Assembly: GCA_903813345.2 (NCBI GenBank)
Contig: CAIIXF020000012.1
Span: 30,345,001-30,409,000 of the forward strand
From: Owenia fusiformis
Lineage: Eukaryota > Annelida > Polychaeta > Sabellida > Oweniidae
Length of the DNA: 64,000 nt
Direction of reading: 5' to 3'
Below, in pieces: positions 22,661 to 34,429 of the stretch. The notes beneath the pieces were generated by a model, which did not search any database, was not told the DNA's origin, and saw only the letters and a list, made by a program, of their open reading frames with translations. The position numbers and the translations under genes were made by a program. Numbering within the stretch: position 1 is the first letter of the stretch; every line of letters starts with the position of its first letter.

Positions 22661-22819
22661 CTGAAATATAACTTAATATTGAGTCTTTGGACAATTACCG
22701 GCTACGAGGTAGACAAAGTAACATTGTCGATGTGAGATTGAGACAGAACCGATTTGTTCTTGTGTATGTTACATTTACTGTGTTAAATATTATGGAAACA
22801 TTGATAGTGATATAAATAC

Positions 22820-23330
22820 TACTTATCAATGTAAATGACAATGTAAAATTATTAATGTGAGAGTTAGATAGAAACGATTTTCTACTTGTGCATGTTATAT
22901 TACATATTGATAACGTTAGAGGTAATACTTTACATGATGTCCCGTTTCCTAGAAATCCAGATTTGCAAACACAGTTAACCTCAGTTTCACTCACAGGGGT
23001 ACAGTTTGCATTATAATTACAGATGTTAAAGGGAGAATTACATGGATCTGGATAACCTGAAATATAATTTGACATAGCATCTTTGTTTTGTAATAAGACA
23101 ATTATCAATGTAAATGACAATGTAAAATAATTGATGTGAGAGTGAGATAGGAACGATTTTGTACCTGTGCATGTTACATTACATATGTAAAAAAAACAAG
23201 AGTTCATTGTTTTTGAAAATCGACACTTGGCAAGCTTTTAAAAACCAGTGTGGTATAGAAGATGCATCAATAGTTGAATAGAGAGAACAAACGAAATCAA
23301 AGTTTAAAGTTGAATAGCCAAGTGTAAGCT
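22820..23330 (-). repeat. Tandem segment, copy 1 (paralogous to 23,830-24,345)
   Basis: The exon YPDPCNSPFNIC together with both flanking introns, down to the GCCTCGGCTATTATATCCC motif, is repeated almost exactly about 1 kb away. This is an exon-containing segmental duplication inside gene B. Confidence 0.85.
22934..23056 (-). CDS. EGF gene B exon 8: EGF-like domain
   Basis: 41 codons, phase 1 at both ends. YPDPCNSPFNIC, NYNANC, TPVSETEVNC, VC, KSGFLGNGTSC. It is identical at protein level to exon 6 at 23,934-24,056, as part of the tandem duplication. Confidence 0.75.
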
Positions 23331-23427
23331 ATGGCCTCGGCTATTATATCCCTTGTCTTTTAATGACGTGACAGCCGTCTACGAATTGTTATCATTAAAT
23401 GTTTGATACGGATAGGTAATACTTTAC

Positions 23428-23562
23428 ATGATGTCCCGTTTCCTAGAAATCCTGATTTGCAAGTACAGTTAACACGGTCGTCTGAACCAGGGGTACATTC
23501 TGCATTAGCGTCACAGTTGTTCAGCGCAGGATCTGCGCATGGATCCACTACGGCTTCCGTAC
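23428..23562 (-). CDS. EGF gene B exon 7: EGF-like domain
   Basis: 45 codons, phase 1. TEAVVDPCADPALNNC through TC, then KSGFLGNGTSC. It differs from exon 5 (24,742-24,876) and from gene A exon 6 by S in place of P after the fifth cysteine. Confidence 0.75.
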
Positions 23563-23737
23563 CTGAAATATATAATTTGATTCTGTGTCATTTTGTGTTA
23601 CTAGACGATTACCATTTACGACAGAGATAATGTAACATTATACATTGTGAGATCGAGGCAGAATCAACATTTTACTTGCACTGTATTACATTCTTGAAAC
23701 ATTACATGTATTGATAACGATAGAGGTAATACTTTAC

Positions 23738-23782
23738 ATGATGTCCCGTTCCCTACATATCCAGATTTTCAAACACAGTTAA
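23738..23782 (-). pseudogene. Truncated EGF exon with in-frame stop
   Basis: Only the last third of an EGF exon remains (NCV, stop, KSGYVGNGTS) with an intact GTAAAG donor. The fifth cysteine codon has become TGA. There is no acceptor. It lies between exons 6 and 7. Confidence 0.6.
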
Positions 23783-23829
23783 TATGACTTGACATAGCAT
23801 CTTTGTTTTTGTTATATGACAATTATCAA

Positions 23830-24345
23830 TGTAAATGACAATGTAAAATTATTAATGTGAGAGTTAGATAGAAACGATTTTGTACTTGTGCATGTTACAT
23901 TACATATTGATAACGTTAGAGGTAATACTTTACATGATGTCCCGTTTCCTAGAAATCCAGATTTGCAAACACAGTTAACCTCAGTTTCACTCACAGGGGT
24001 ACAGTTTGCATTATAATTACAGATGTTAAAGGGAGAATTACATGGATCTGGATAACCTGAAATATAATTTGACATAGCATCTTTGTTTTGTAATAAGACA
24101 ATTATCAATGTAAATGACAATGTAAAATAATTGATGTGAGAGTGAGATAGGAACGATTTTGTACCTGTGCATGTTACATTACATATGTAAAAAAAACAAG
24201 AGTTCATTGTTTTTGAAAATCGACACTTGGCAAGCTTTTAAAAACCAGTGTGGTATAGAAGATGCATCAATAGTTGAATAGAGAGAACAAACGAAATCAA
24301 AGTTTAAAGTTGAATAGCCAAGTGTAAGCTACGGCCTCGGCTATT
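23830..24345 (-). repeat. Tandem segment, copy 2
   Basis: Partner of 22,820-23,330. The two copies are very similar over exon, introns and the downstream pseudo-exon piece, suggesting recent duplication or ongoing conversion. Confidence 0.85.
23934..24056 (-). CDS. EGF gene B exon 6: EGF-like domain
   Basis: 41 codons, phase 1, CAG|GTTATCC to TCAT|GTAAAG. Encodes YPDPCNSPFNIC ... FLGNGTSC with six cysteines. Confidence 0.75.
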
Positions 24346-24741
24346 ATATCCCTTGTCTTTTATTTGCAAACACAGTTAATATGACTTGATATAGCATCTT
24401 TGTTTTGTCATAAGACAATTATCAATGTAAATGACAATGTAAAATAATTGATGTGAGAGTGAGATAGAAACGATTTTGTACCTGTGCATGTTACATTACA
24501 TTTGTAACAGAACAAGAGTACATATTGTTTTTAAAAATCGACACTTGGCAAGCTATTAAAAACCAGTGTTGCATAAAAGATGCATCAATAGTTGAATAGT
24601 CAGTACAAACGAAATCAAAGTTTAAAGTTGAATAGCCCAGTGTAAACTACGGCCTTTGCTACCCCTCGTCCTTTATTGACGTGACAGCCGTCTACGAATT
24701 GTTTTTCATTACATGTTTGATTCTGATAGGTAATACTTTAC

Positions 24742-24876
24742 ATGATGTCCCGTTTCCTAGAAATCCCGGTTTGCAAGTACAGTTAACACGGTCGTCTGAA
24801 CCAGGGGTACATTCTGCATTAGCGTCACAGTTGTTCAGCGCAGGATCTGCGCATGGATCCACTACGGCTTCCGTAC
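24742..24876 (-). CDS. EGF gene B exon 5: EGF-like domain
   Basis: 45 codons, phase 1, TATATTTCAG acceptor and GTAAAG donor. The protein is identical to gene A exon 6 (19,454-19,588), and the flanking introns match as well. Confidence 0.8.
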
Positions 24877-24984
24877 CTGAAATATATAATTTGATTCTGT
24901 GTCATTTTGTGTCACTAGACGATTACCTATTACGACATAGATAATATAACATTATAAATGTGAGACCGAGGCAGAATCATCATT

Positions 24985-25028
24985 TTACTTGCATTTGTAA
25001 AAGGGAGAACCACATGGATCAAAATAAC
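24985..25028 (-). pseudogene. Truncated EGF exon relic in gene B
   Basis: Inverted counterpart of the relic at 19,302-19,345, with YFDPCGSPFYKCK then a stop. Confidence 0.6.
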
Positions 25029-25747
25029 CTGAACTATAATTTGACAGAGCATCTTTGTTTTGTCATAAGACAATTGTCAATGTAAATTTTCTTAAACGCG
25101 TACTTGAACTTACGCTTTCAGGTGCACGGTTTGCATTCACAATCATTATGTAACTTTTTACTATTAGAGTAGGATTTATTCTGAATATTAAACAAACATG
25201 GAACATTATTTCACATCTTGTGCTGGATTTCTTTCGTCAAATTTGTCAACTTGCACGTATCATGATGATGCTGCTATCGTTAATCCATAACAATTAATTG
25301 AAACGGATGTCTAATATTCAATACGACAGAAAACTGAACGTTCATCGTCAACATTTCGATTTGAATGTCTTATAATTAATAATATCACTTACGTATAAGT
25401 GTTAAAATGTGTTTGAATTGTGCAGTTTTTTTATCACAGTTGAATAAACACATCGATGGTCAGTATTTTCCCAACACGTAAAGAATAATTGTCTGTCGTC
25501 CGATTTTGTCCCTTAATGCCCCATTCAAAAATAACATGTTTGTTCTTTTCAAGGGACATTACCAGACAAATAAACGCTGTAATCCAGACATCATCGGACA
25601 AAATGGGACGACGACGGACATTGTCCGATTATGTCAGCGGGACAACAGCGGACAAGTTTGGACAAAATGGACTAACGGTCAAGCCGGACAATGTCCCATA
25701 ATTCTTCATTCTTATAAATGACAACTCTAATGACAGGGAATACTTAC

Positions 25748-25870
25748 ATGTAACGCCGTCCCCTTCAAATCCCGGTTGGCAAGTACATGTATAATCAGAT
25801 CCTCCAGTGGAATAACATTCAGCATTAGAATCACAGGGGACAAGCGTCAAACATGGATCGGTTGGCTGAC
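25748..25870 (-). CDS. EGF gene B exon 4: EGF-like domain
   Basis: 41 codons, phase 1. QPTDPCLTLVPC, DSNAEC, YSTGGSDYTC, TC, QPGFEGDGVTC. It is the counterpart of gene A exon 5 with four changed codons (three amino-acid replacements). DSNAEC restores the N-A-x-C consensus seen in the other domains, whereas gene A has DPMAEC. Confidence 0.8.
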
Positions 25871-26685
25871 CTTCAATACAATTACATGTTGTGGCATTAT
25901 TATTTTTATTATAAGATGTTTATCAATTACAACTAAAGAGACAGTGTAACGTTATTGGACTGAAGCGAGATTGAGATAGAAACAATATAGTACTTGTACA
26001 TTACATATTATGAGGTTATATAATGGTTCATTCTGTATATCGTGTTTATACTCGAGTGAGTATATGATATATTCACAAGTGAGCGTAGTTGTATACGATG
26101 ACGATATACCACTCTCCACTGTATATCGTTGTTATAGACCCATGTTATACAACTGTAATTGGATTAACACCCAGGTATTTTTATTTTCCAAACTTCAGAG
26201 GGCTGGGAATCATTGATGCTCAACGCTTTTGAATACGATAAATGCTGTTTAAATAGGTTTTACGTATGCCAATAATTTCTCAAATTATGAGTTGAGGATA
26301 TCATGCAACAGGACAACCAACAACCAACTGTCAGAATTGAACGCAATACGTCGAAAACAGAATACAATGTTTTTTGGGGATTTATCTGTATTGTAACCCC
26401 TTAGAAGTAATAAATATGGCTTCTCTAAGCCAAAATAATCTGAAGGAAAAAGCCAATCAGACTGGAACAAATTTGAGCGGGCTTTTTAAATTTAATTTGA
26501 ATTTCTATTGATGTAAGTGGAAATTCAGGGCTAGGAGCAAGGCTCAGAATTGATAAGTTGATAAAAATCGCTTTACAACAAATAACACTACAATATCAGG
26601 GGGTTACTCTAACTGTGTTTTTAGGAGACCCGATCTTTTTAAATATGTTTGATCTGAGATTGCTTTCATTTTTAAGTGGATAAAA

Positions 26686-27051
26686 TTGATTTTTGGACCG
26701 GGAAATGGACACTGGCGGTGTCTGCCTACATATTATTGTAACTGCTATGCATGTAATTTAACTATTTTTAATTGTAGCGGTGACATTAACAATTCTGAAC
26801 TGCCAGAATTTTATGACAAAATGCTAGGATGCTGGCAGAAGTACATAGCTCCAGCTAACATTAATAATTCAATTCTTTGGAACAATAATCTAATCAAAAT
26901 AAGTGGAAAAGCAGTTTGTTTTAAAAATTGGATTAAAAAGGGCATTAACTTTTTAAAAGACATCTGTATTAATAATGGAATAATGCCATATGAACAATTG
27001 TCTCATATCATTGGAAAAAATGCAACTACCCTAATTCAGTATATAGGCTAA
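26686..27051 (+). pseudogene. Tx1/L1-like non-LTR ORF2 fragment
   Basis: The frame includes ELPEFYDKMLGCWQKY, then SILWNNNLIKISGKAV, then NWIKKGINFLKDI and YEQLSHIIGKN. This P-x-F-Y-x-x-x-L-x-x-W ... ILWNN ... GI arrangement is the region between RT and C-terminal zinc motif in Tx1/L1-clade ORF2 proteins. RT and endonuclease are missing. About 120 codons survive without interruption, so the fragment may be fairly young. Confidence 0.65.
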
Positions 27052-27067
27052 AAAGCAAATATTAGAA

Positions 27068-27400
27068 AAAAGATTATTGTTGAACTAATTAGTTCTAAAC
27101 TTTTATTGGTAGAAACATCCCTGAGAATTTCAAATGAATCCCTCAAACGGTTTGGCTGGAAACCTGTAGACAAGCCTTGACAGACAAGATTTTAGGACGG
27201 AAAATCCAAAATGGCCGCCTTAACATTTACCCAGAATGCAGAAAAACTAATCAGTTCTAAACTTTCATAGGTAGAAACATCCCTGAGAATTTCAACAGTT
27301 TGGCTGGAAACCTGTAGACAAGATTATTCGTGACGCCCGCCCGCCCAACCGCCGGCCCGCCCGTCCGCCCGCCCGGCAAACTGATTACAATAAAGCACCT
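27068..27400 (+). repeat. Duplicated 90-bp unit with GC-rich CCCGCCCGCC tail
   Basis: GGTAGAAACATCCCTGAGAA ... GGAAACCTGTAGACAAG occurs at about 27,068-27,160 and 27,246-27,322. It is followed by a C/G-rich tract (27,335-27,375) and ACCTTAGGGTGCGATAAAA. It resembles dispersed repeats of invertebrate genomes, which I could not name. Confidence 0.6.
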
Positions 27401-28015
27401 TAGGGTGCGATAAAAACATTGAATGTTAGCCATCAAACTATTTCACTTCATCGTCTGAAAGATGGGTGTGACGTTATGGAAAAAGCGCCTCAATTTACCC
27501 GCTTCACTAGAATACGCTTGCTTTAAAAGCAACTCGTTCTTAATTTATAGTAAAATCGTCACACGGCCACCAAGATTGTTTTTAATTTACGGCATTTATT
27601 AAGCTGGGAGTCATTAACAGAACTTTTAGGTTGGCGAAGGGAGATTCTTCTTTATATGCATGCTAAGTTTCAAGCTGCTAAAATATCCACCTATTCTTAC
27701 ATGATAAGCAAATATGTTCCTGAGCTGGGAATCTTTGAAATCGCGGAGACAGGTTTAATCACAGCGCGCAATGATATCAAATGACATCATATTTCAATTT
27801 GTGCTAAATAATTAAATACGATGACACAATTTGAAATTCGTTTACGAACGATAAAACTTATGAATGACTTACGAAAGTGTTCTGTTAATGGCCAATTCTT
27901 AACTTTACTAATTCGTAAGTCATTCGTAACTTTTTAAATATTTACGAATTTCATAAAGTTAACAATAGTTCCCGTGCCCCTAAATAACATTTGAAAATGT
28001 ATAAAGGTTCCACCG

Positions 28016-29410
28016 TCGATTTTTTCTGTTATTTAGATTCAAAATTTCGGCTTTTTCTGATAATTGTAAGAATTTAATCAATTATCTCCAACAAGAAATG
28101 TAAATATTGCTCACCGGTATAGTTTTGCCATACGCGTATTAGACATGTGAACCGCTTAAAATGTCTTGGATTAACTTCAGTTTGATTATCTGAAGAATTT
28201 GAGTTCCAAGAAAATTCGATTCAGGGTAAATAAAACATTATTATGCCAATCTTTGTAAAGGCCTGTGACTTCTTACCCAATTGACCTTTTGCGATCAGAA
28301 TTCAGGAATTTTGTTTATGGATACTGTTGTCACGTATTTCGTCTTATTGGTATGACGTCATATAGAAATGATATTAGACATGATGGAATCACGAAATGGC
28401 GGACACGTGGCAGTTTTGAGTTAAAAATATTGTCGTTTCTTATATAAAAACCATGGGTCGGATATTTACCAGGTATGCCGATTTGACTAGATCATGAGTA
28501 TGTCTATATATATGCGAAGTTTGGGTGAAATTCATACTAAACATCGATGCCTATAAGCGCCCCCCGTTTTTGTCAAAATCGGGGGGCGCTAAACCGCTAT
28601 CTAAATCATGTCAGTAAGACCTTAGACTTGGTATGTGCTTAGCATGAATGTTGATCTAGTCAAATAGAACGCTTTCGTGAAAAATAAATCAATAAAGCAC
28701 GAAATATAGAAGATAATCTCTCAAAATCAAGCATCTTAAGCTGGGTGACCTAATTGTGACGTCACTAAAAGACAGAATCCATTCGGTGATCGCAAATCAT
28801 CAATTGATGATTTGCGATCACCGGATTGATTCTATCTTGTAGTGACGTCACAACCAGGCCACACTGCTATAACTTTTTGATTTTTAGAGATTATCTTCTG
28901 TATTTCGTACTTTATTGAATATTTTTTACGAAAGCGTTCGATTTGACTAGATCAACATTCATGCTAAGCACATACCAAGTCTAAGATCTTTCTGACATGA
29001 TTTAGATAGCGGTTAAGCGCCCCCCCCCGATTTAAAAAAACGGGGGGGGGCGCTTATAGGCATCGATGTTTAGTATGAATTTCACCCAAACTTCGCACAT
29101 ATATAGATTTACTCAGGATCTAGTCAAATCGGCATACCTGGTAAATATTCGACCCGTGGTTTTCATAAAAGAAACGATAATATTTTTAGCTCAAAACTGC
29201 CACGTGTCCGCCATTTCGTGATTCCATCATGTCTAATATCATTTCTATATGACGTCACACCAATAAGACGAAATACATGACAACAGTATCCATAAACAAA
29301 ATTCCTGAATTCTGATCGCAAAAGGTCAATTCGGCAGTTCAATTGACGCCATATCAGATTTTAATTGACTCAATTTTTATAAACTTTGACATTTTTTGAG
29401 GAAAAATCTA
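28016..29410 (+). mobile_element. TIR element (GGTTCCACCGTCG) hosting a nested palindrome
   Basis: The left terminus GGTTCCACCGTCGATTTTTT and the internal order (CGGCTTTTTCTGAT, CCAAGAAAATTC, then TTGACGCCAT and AATAAACTTTGA-like) match the compact 355-bp element at 44,924. Here the continuity is broken by the 1.05-kb palindrome at 28,279-29,331. The right terminus is decayed. Confidence 0.6.
28279..29331. repeat. 1.05-kb near-perfect palindrome without spacer
   Basis: Arms 28,279-28,803 and 28,804-29,331 are reverse complements. The axis lies within CAAATCATCAATTGATGATT. Both arms carry TGACGTCA sites, a C-run/G-run mini-hairpin (GCGCCCCCCG ... CGGGGGGCGC) and GGCGGACACGTGGCAG. No frame. 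As single strand it would fold into a stem of about 520 bp. It is inserted in a GGTTCCACCG element. Confidence 0.85.
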
Positions 29411-29447
29411 AAATATTGTTTTTATTGTTTTAAACAAAAGTTCACGA

Positions 29448-29527
29448 CTGAACTATTAATCTCCTCAAAATCTCATTTTCACTCCACGAGGAGTGAAAAT
29501 GAGATTTTGAGGAGATTAATAGTTCAG
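29448..29527. repeat. Perfect 38-bp stem, 4-nt loop hairpin
   Basis: CTGAACTATTAATCTCCTCA ... TTCACTCC, loop ACGA, then the exact complement. It is not clear whether it is a hairpin RNA source, a transposon end or a palindromic insertion. Confidence 0.8.
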
Positions 29528-30469
29528 AGTATATAAGGACGTGTCATACCTTAATCTCTTCGTTTATATATGCCTTCAGTGAAAAAATATATATTTTAAA
29601 TCATAATGAGGGACAATGATGTTTTAGACGCCCGTTTCCATGGCAACCGAATTTTACCACTGTTAATGAGGACTATTTCTATTATTAGAGATATCTCTGT
29701 CATTTTTTATCCGATTTTGATGATATTAACGCCAAATGAAAGCTTAAGGAACAAAGTTTATGATTGGTTCAAAATTATGCAAATTAGCTCATTTGCATAT
29801 CAACTGTGACGTCATAACCCAATTTTTTGTTCAATAATGGATGGGTTTTTAATACTTTAAACAATACAAACTATTATTTTATTAAATCATTGAGGTTAAC
29901 TTACGATATCTTATTAAAGTATAAATATTTAACATCATAGCTCCATTATGATATATAATATGAGGCATAATAACTATGAAAAGTATAAATGTAGTCTACT
30001 GGAGTTGTTCATTTGAAAATCTAAGTGCTGATAAATGTACCTTTATAATGAAACAGGGAACTTGAAATGGAGTTTCAAAATCTAATCTTTATTATAAAAG
30101 TATAATAAATACTGTACTAAATGAAAGCTACTAGTTTACCCTATATACATTCAATGATAACTTGTGCAGATATGTGTGTAAGTGATATATCGGTTACCAT
30201 GGCAACCATATTAGATAACAAAAAGATTGTTCCTGTTATAGAGTATATATAATCATTTATTATCTCTTATATCGTTCAGGCCGATTTCCAAACATGTGAA
30301 CACGGAAAAAGTTATCTGTTCTTTCAAGTCATTTAAAATTGTTTTCCTGATCAGGTTTTATCATCCTAGAACTATATTATCCCTTCAACAATTATATTTC
30401 TGAATTTTTGCTTCTTCTTTCACTATAATGTTTTGTTTTACATCAACTTGGCAGTCATGTCTTCAGTTA
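29528..30469. other. AT-rich sequence, nothing recognised
   Basis: No domain-bearing frame and no clear repeat between the hairpin and the 49-bp array. Confidence 0.4.
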
Positions 30470-33400
30470 TGTGTGGTTATGTGTTCAGGCTAAGTAAAGG
30501 TGGTAGCAGTTATGTCTTCAGGCATTGGCACTGAAATCATAGGTAAAGATGGTGGCAGTTATGTCTTCAGGCATTGGCACTGAATTCATAGGTAAAGATG
30601 GTAGTAGTTATGTCTTCAGGCATTGGCACTGAATTCATAGGTAAAGATGGTAGCGGTTATGTCTTCAGGCATTGGCACTGAATTCATAGGTAAAGATGGT
30701 AGGAGTTATGTCTTCAGGCATTGGCACTGAATTCATAGGTAAACATGGTAGTAGTTATGTCTTTAGGGATTGGCACTGAATTCAAATTGAAAGATGGTGT
30801 CAGTTATATCCTCAGGCATTGGCACTGAATTCATAAGTAAAGATGGTGGCATTTATGTCTTCAGGCATTGGCACTGAATTCATTGGTAAAGATGGTAGTA
30901 GTTATGTCTTCAGGCAATGGCACTGAAAACATAGGTAAAGATGGAGCAGTTATGTCTTCAGGCATTGGCACTGAATTCACAAGTAGAGACGGTAGCGGTT
31001 ATGTCATCAGGCATTGGCACTGAATTCATAGGTAAAGATGGTGGCAGTTATGTCTTCAGGCATTGGCACTGAATTCATAGGTAAGATGGTAGTAGTTATG
31101 TTCTCAGGCAATCGCACTGAATTCATAGGTAAATATGGTGGCAGTTATGTCTTCAGGCATTGGCACTGAATTCATAAGTAGAGATGGTAGCAGTTATGTC
31201 TTCAGGCATTGGCACTGAATTCATAAGTAGAGATGGTAGCAGTTATGTCTTCAGGCATTGGCACTGAATTCATAGGTAAAGATGGTGGCAGTTATGTCTT
31301 CAGGCATTGGCACTGAATTCATAGGTAAAGATGGTAGTAGTTATGTCTTCAGGGATTGGCACTGAATTCAAATTGAAAGATGGTGTCAGTTATATCTTCA
31401 GGCATTGGCACTGAATTCATAAGTAAAGATGGTGGCATTTATGTCTCCAGGCATTGGCACTGAATTCATAGGTAAAGATGGTAGTAGTTATGTCTTCAGG
31501 CAATGGCACTGAATACATGGGTAAAGATGGTGGCAGTTATGTCTTCAGGCATTGGCACTGAATTCACAAGTAGAGACGGTAGCGGTTATGTCATCAGGCA
31601 TTGGCACTGAATTCATAGGTAAAGATGGTGGCAGTTATGTCTTCAGGCATTGGCACTGAATTCATAGGTAAGATGGTAGTAGTTATGTTCTCAGGCAATC
31701 GCACTGAATTCATAGGTAAATATGGTGGCAGTTATGTCTTCAGGCATTGGCACTGAATTCATAAGTAGAGATGGTAGCAGTTATGTCTTCAGGCATTGGC
31801 ACTGAATTCATAAGTAGAGATGGTAGCAGTTATGTCTTCAGGCATTGGCACTGAATTCATAGGTAAAGATGGTGGCAGTTATGTCTTCAGGCATTGGCAC
31901 TGAATTCATAGGTAAATATGGTAGTAGTTATGTCTTCAGGGATTGGCACTGAATTCAAATTGAAAGATGGTGTCAGTTATATCTTCAGGCATTGGCACTG
32001 AATTCATAAGTAAAGATGGTGGCATTTATGTCTCCAGGCATTGGCACTGAATTCATAGGTAAAGATGGTAGTAGTTATGTCTTCAGGCAATGGCACTGAA
32101 TTCACAAGTAGAGACGGTAGCGGTTATGTCATCAGGCATTGGCACTGAATTCACAAGTAGAGACGGTAGCGGTTATGTCATCAGGCATTGGCACTGAATT
32201 CATAGGTAAAGATGGTGGCAGTTATGTCTTCAGGCATTGGCACTGAATTCATAGGTAAGATGGTAGTAGTTATGTTCTCAGGCAATCGCACTGAATTCAT
32301 AGGTAAATATGGTGGCAGTTATGTCTTCAGGCATTGGCACTGAATTCATAAGTAGAGATGGTAGCAGTTATGTCTTCAGGCATTGGCACTGAATTCATAA
32401 GTAGAGATGGTAGCAGTTATGTCTTCAGGCATTGGCACTGAATACATGGGTAAAGATGGTGGCAGTTATGTCTTCAGGCATTGGCACTGAATTCACAAGT
32501 AGAGACGGTAGCGGTTATGTCATCAGGCATTGGCACTGAATTCATAGGTAAAGATGGTGGCAGTTATGTCTTCAGGCATTGGCACTGAATTCATAGGTAA
32601 GATGGTAGTAGTTATGTTTTCAGGCAATGGCACTGAATTCATAGGTAAACATGGTAGTAGTTATGTCTTCAGGCATTGGCACTGAATTCATAGGTAAAGA
32701 TGGTGGCAGTTATGTCTTCAGGCATTGGCACTGAATTCACAAGAAGAAACGGTAGCGGTTATGTCTTCAGGCATTGGCACTGAATTCATAGGTAAGATGG
32801 TGGCAGTTATGTCTCCAGGCATTGGCACTGAATTCATAAGTAGAGATGGTAGCAGTTATGTCTTCAGGCATTGGCACTGAATTCATAAGTAGAGATGGTA
32901 GCAGTTATGTCTTCAGGCATTGGCACTGAATTCATAGGTAAACATGGTAGTAGTTATGTCTTTAGGCATTGGCACTGAATTCAAATTGAAAGATGGTGTC
33001 AGTTATATCCTCAGGCATTGGCACTGAATTCATAAGTAAAGATGGTGGCATTTATGTCTTCAGGCATTGGCACTGAATTCATTGGTAAAGATGGTAGTAG
33101 TTATGTCTTCAGGCAATGGCACTGAAAACATAGGTAAAGATGGAGCAGTTATGTCTTCAGGCATTGGCACTGAATTCACAAGTAGAGACGGTAGCGGTTA
33201 TGTCATCAGGCATTGGCACTGAATTCATAGGTAAAGATGGTGGCAGTTATGTCTTCAGGCATTGGCACTGAACTCATAGGTAAAGCTGGTAGCAGTTATG
33301 TCTTCAGGCATTGGCACTGAACTCATAAGTAGAGATGATAGCAGTTATGTCTTCAGGCATTGGCACTGAATTCATAAGTAGAGATGGTAGCAGTTATTTC

Positions 33401-33606
33401 TTCAGGCATTGGCACTGAATTCATAGGTAAAGATGGTGGCATTTATGTCTTCAGGCATTGGCACTGAATTCACAAGAAGAAACGGTAGCGGTTATGTCTT
33501 CAGGCATTGGCACTGAATTCATAGGTAAGATGGTGGCAGTTATGTCTTCAGGCATTGGCACTGAATTCATAGGTAAAGCTGGTAGCAGTTATATCTTCAG
33601 GCATTG
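30470..33606 (+). repeat. 49-bp tandem array, about 64 units, with higher-order periodicity
   Basis: The unit contains TTATGTCTTCAGGCATTGGC, ACTGAATTCATAGGTAAAGA and TGGTGGCAG. Diagnostic variants recur at fixed distances: TTCTCAGGCAATCGCACTG near 31,099, 31,688 and 32,273, and AATTGAAAGATGGTGTCAG near 30,783, 31,371 and 31,961. That is a higher-order unit of about 588 bp (12 units) in the middle of the array. Since 49 is not a multiple of three, there is no long frame. It starts 65 bp past the stop of the nuclease-like gene relic. Confidence 0.92.
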
Positions 33607-33670
33607 GCAAATGTTCTATCATAGACAGATCTTGTAGGCACTCAGTATTTGACCAGTGTCATCTCTGAAT

Positions 33671-34189
33671 TTAAGAATATACATTTTTACAAATAGCTGC
33701 TTCTCCGAGGCATGGGCATAGAATTGTGCATCCACTAGATGCACATTCACAATTTTTAAGGCATATGGCCTTCCCTTTGCAAGAGCAAAGAAATCCTTCA
33801 ATGACTTCTGAAGCTGAGGGGCCTTCAAACTTTGTAGTTACAATATCCCCTTCCACCAATGACCACCCATGCCCTATTCTTTCTGGAAGTTCAGGATATG
33901 ATTTGTGTGATTGTGTCCATTGCAAACTCTGCCACAAGGCTCTCAGTGCATGTTGACGAAATGCAGGTTCACTTGGTGGTAATTTGAGTAGGGATTTGTA
34001 TTTTACTGAGGTTTTCAACAGATGAGCGCGTAGTTTTCCTAGATTGTCTAGTTTTAATGGATCGTGTTGTTTGGGATCATACATATTCCCCACTATTTTT
34101 CTTGCATCATCGATGAAGTTTTCCTTTTCAAGAGTCTTCATCCCATCGAAGCCATCACATCCTACCTTTTCAATAGTTTTTACAAAAGC
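33671..34189 (-). pseudogene. Nuclease-like multicopy gene, C-terminal fragment
   Basis: The frame reads AFVKTIEKVGC ... NFIDDARKIVGNMY, then LPPSEPAFRQHALRALWQSL, QWTQSHKSYPELPE, IGHGWSL, and ends in a cysteine cluster (CSCKGKAICLKNCECA, then CTILCPCLGE) before TAA at 33,671. The order LPP-x-x-x-A-x-x-QH-x-x-RA-x-x-Q ... P-x-P ... GW ... C-x-C is that of a large family of uncharacterised, highly multicopy proteins in invertebrate genomes. It is the 3' third of the relic whose middle is at 41,394-42,056 and 5' part at 44,040-44,894. The CACTA-like insertion abuts its first codon. Confidence 0.7.
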
Positions 34190-34429
34190 CACAAGACAAA
34201 ATCGTATGGAATAAATTGCAATAAGATGGTTATTAAGCTTGTTATTATGGTCTTACTAGTGGTTATTATTGAGTAATGGTACAGGTATCCGATATGGTAT
34301 TGCAGCTTACACTTAAGTAATGGTACACGTATCCTTGGATTTTAGGCCCGAATACCGAGGTTTATTTTTTTGATTATCGTGTATTATTATTTTGTGTTAA
34401 TATTAGTTAACCATCTAACTATTGGCTAC

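Noticed and set aside
25489-25721. Overlapping open frames in the intron next to EGF exon 4
   Set aside because: They lie in intron sequence duplicated in gene A and appear in opposite orientation there; they track the GTCCGG-type repeat, not a protein.
30470-33606. CRISPR-like array
   Set aside because: Units are contiguous, with no unique spacers between conserved repeats, and the genome is eukaryotic; this is a tandem satellite.
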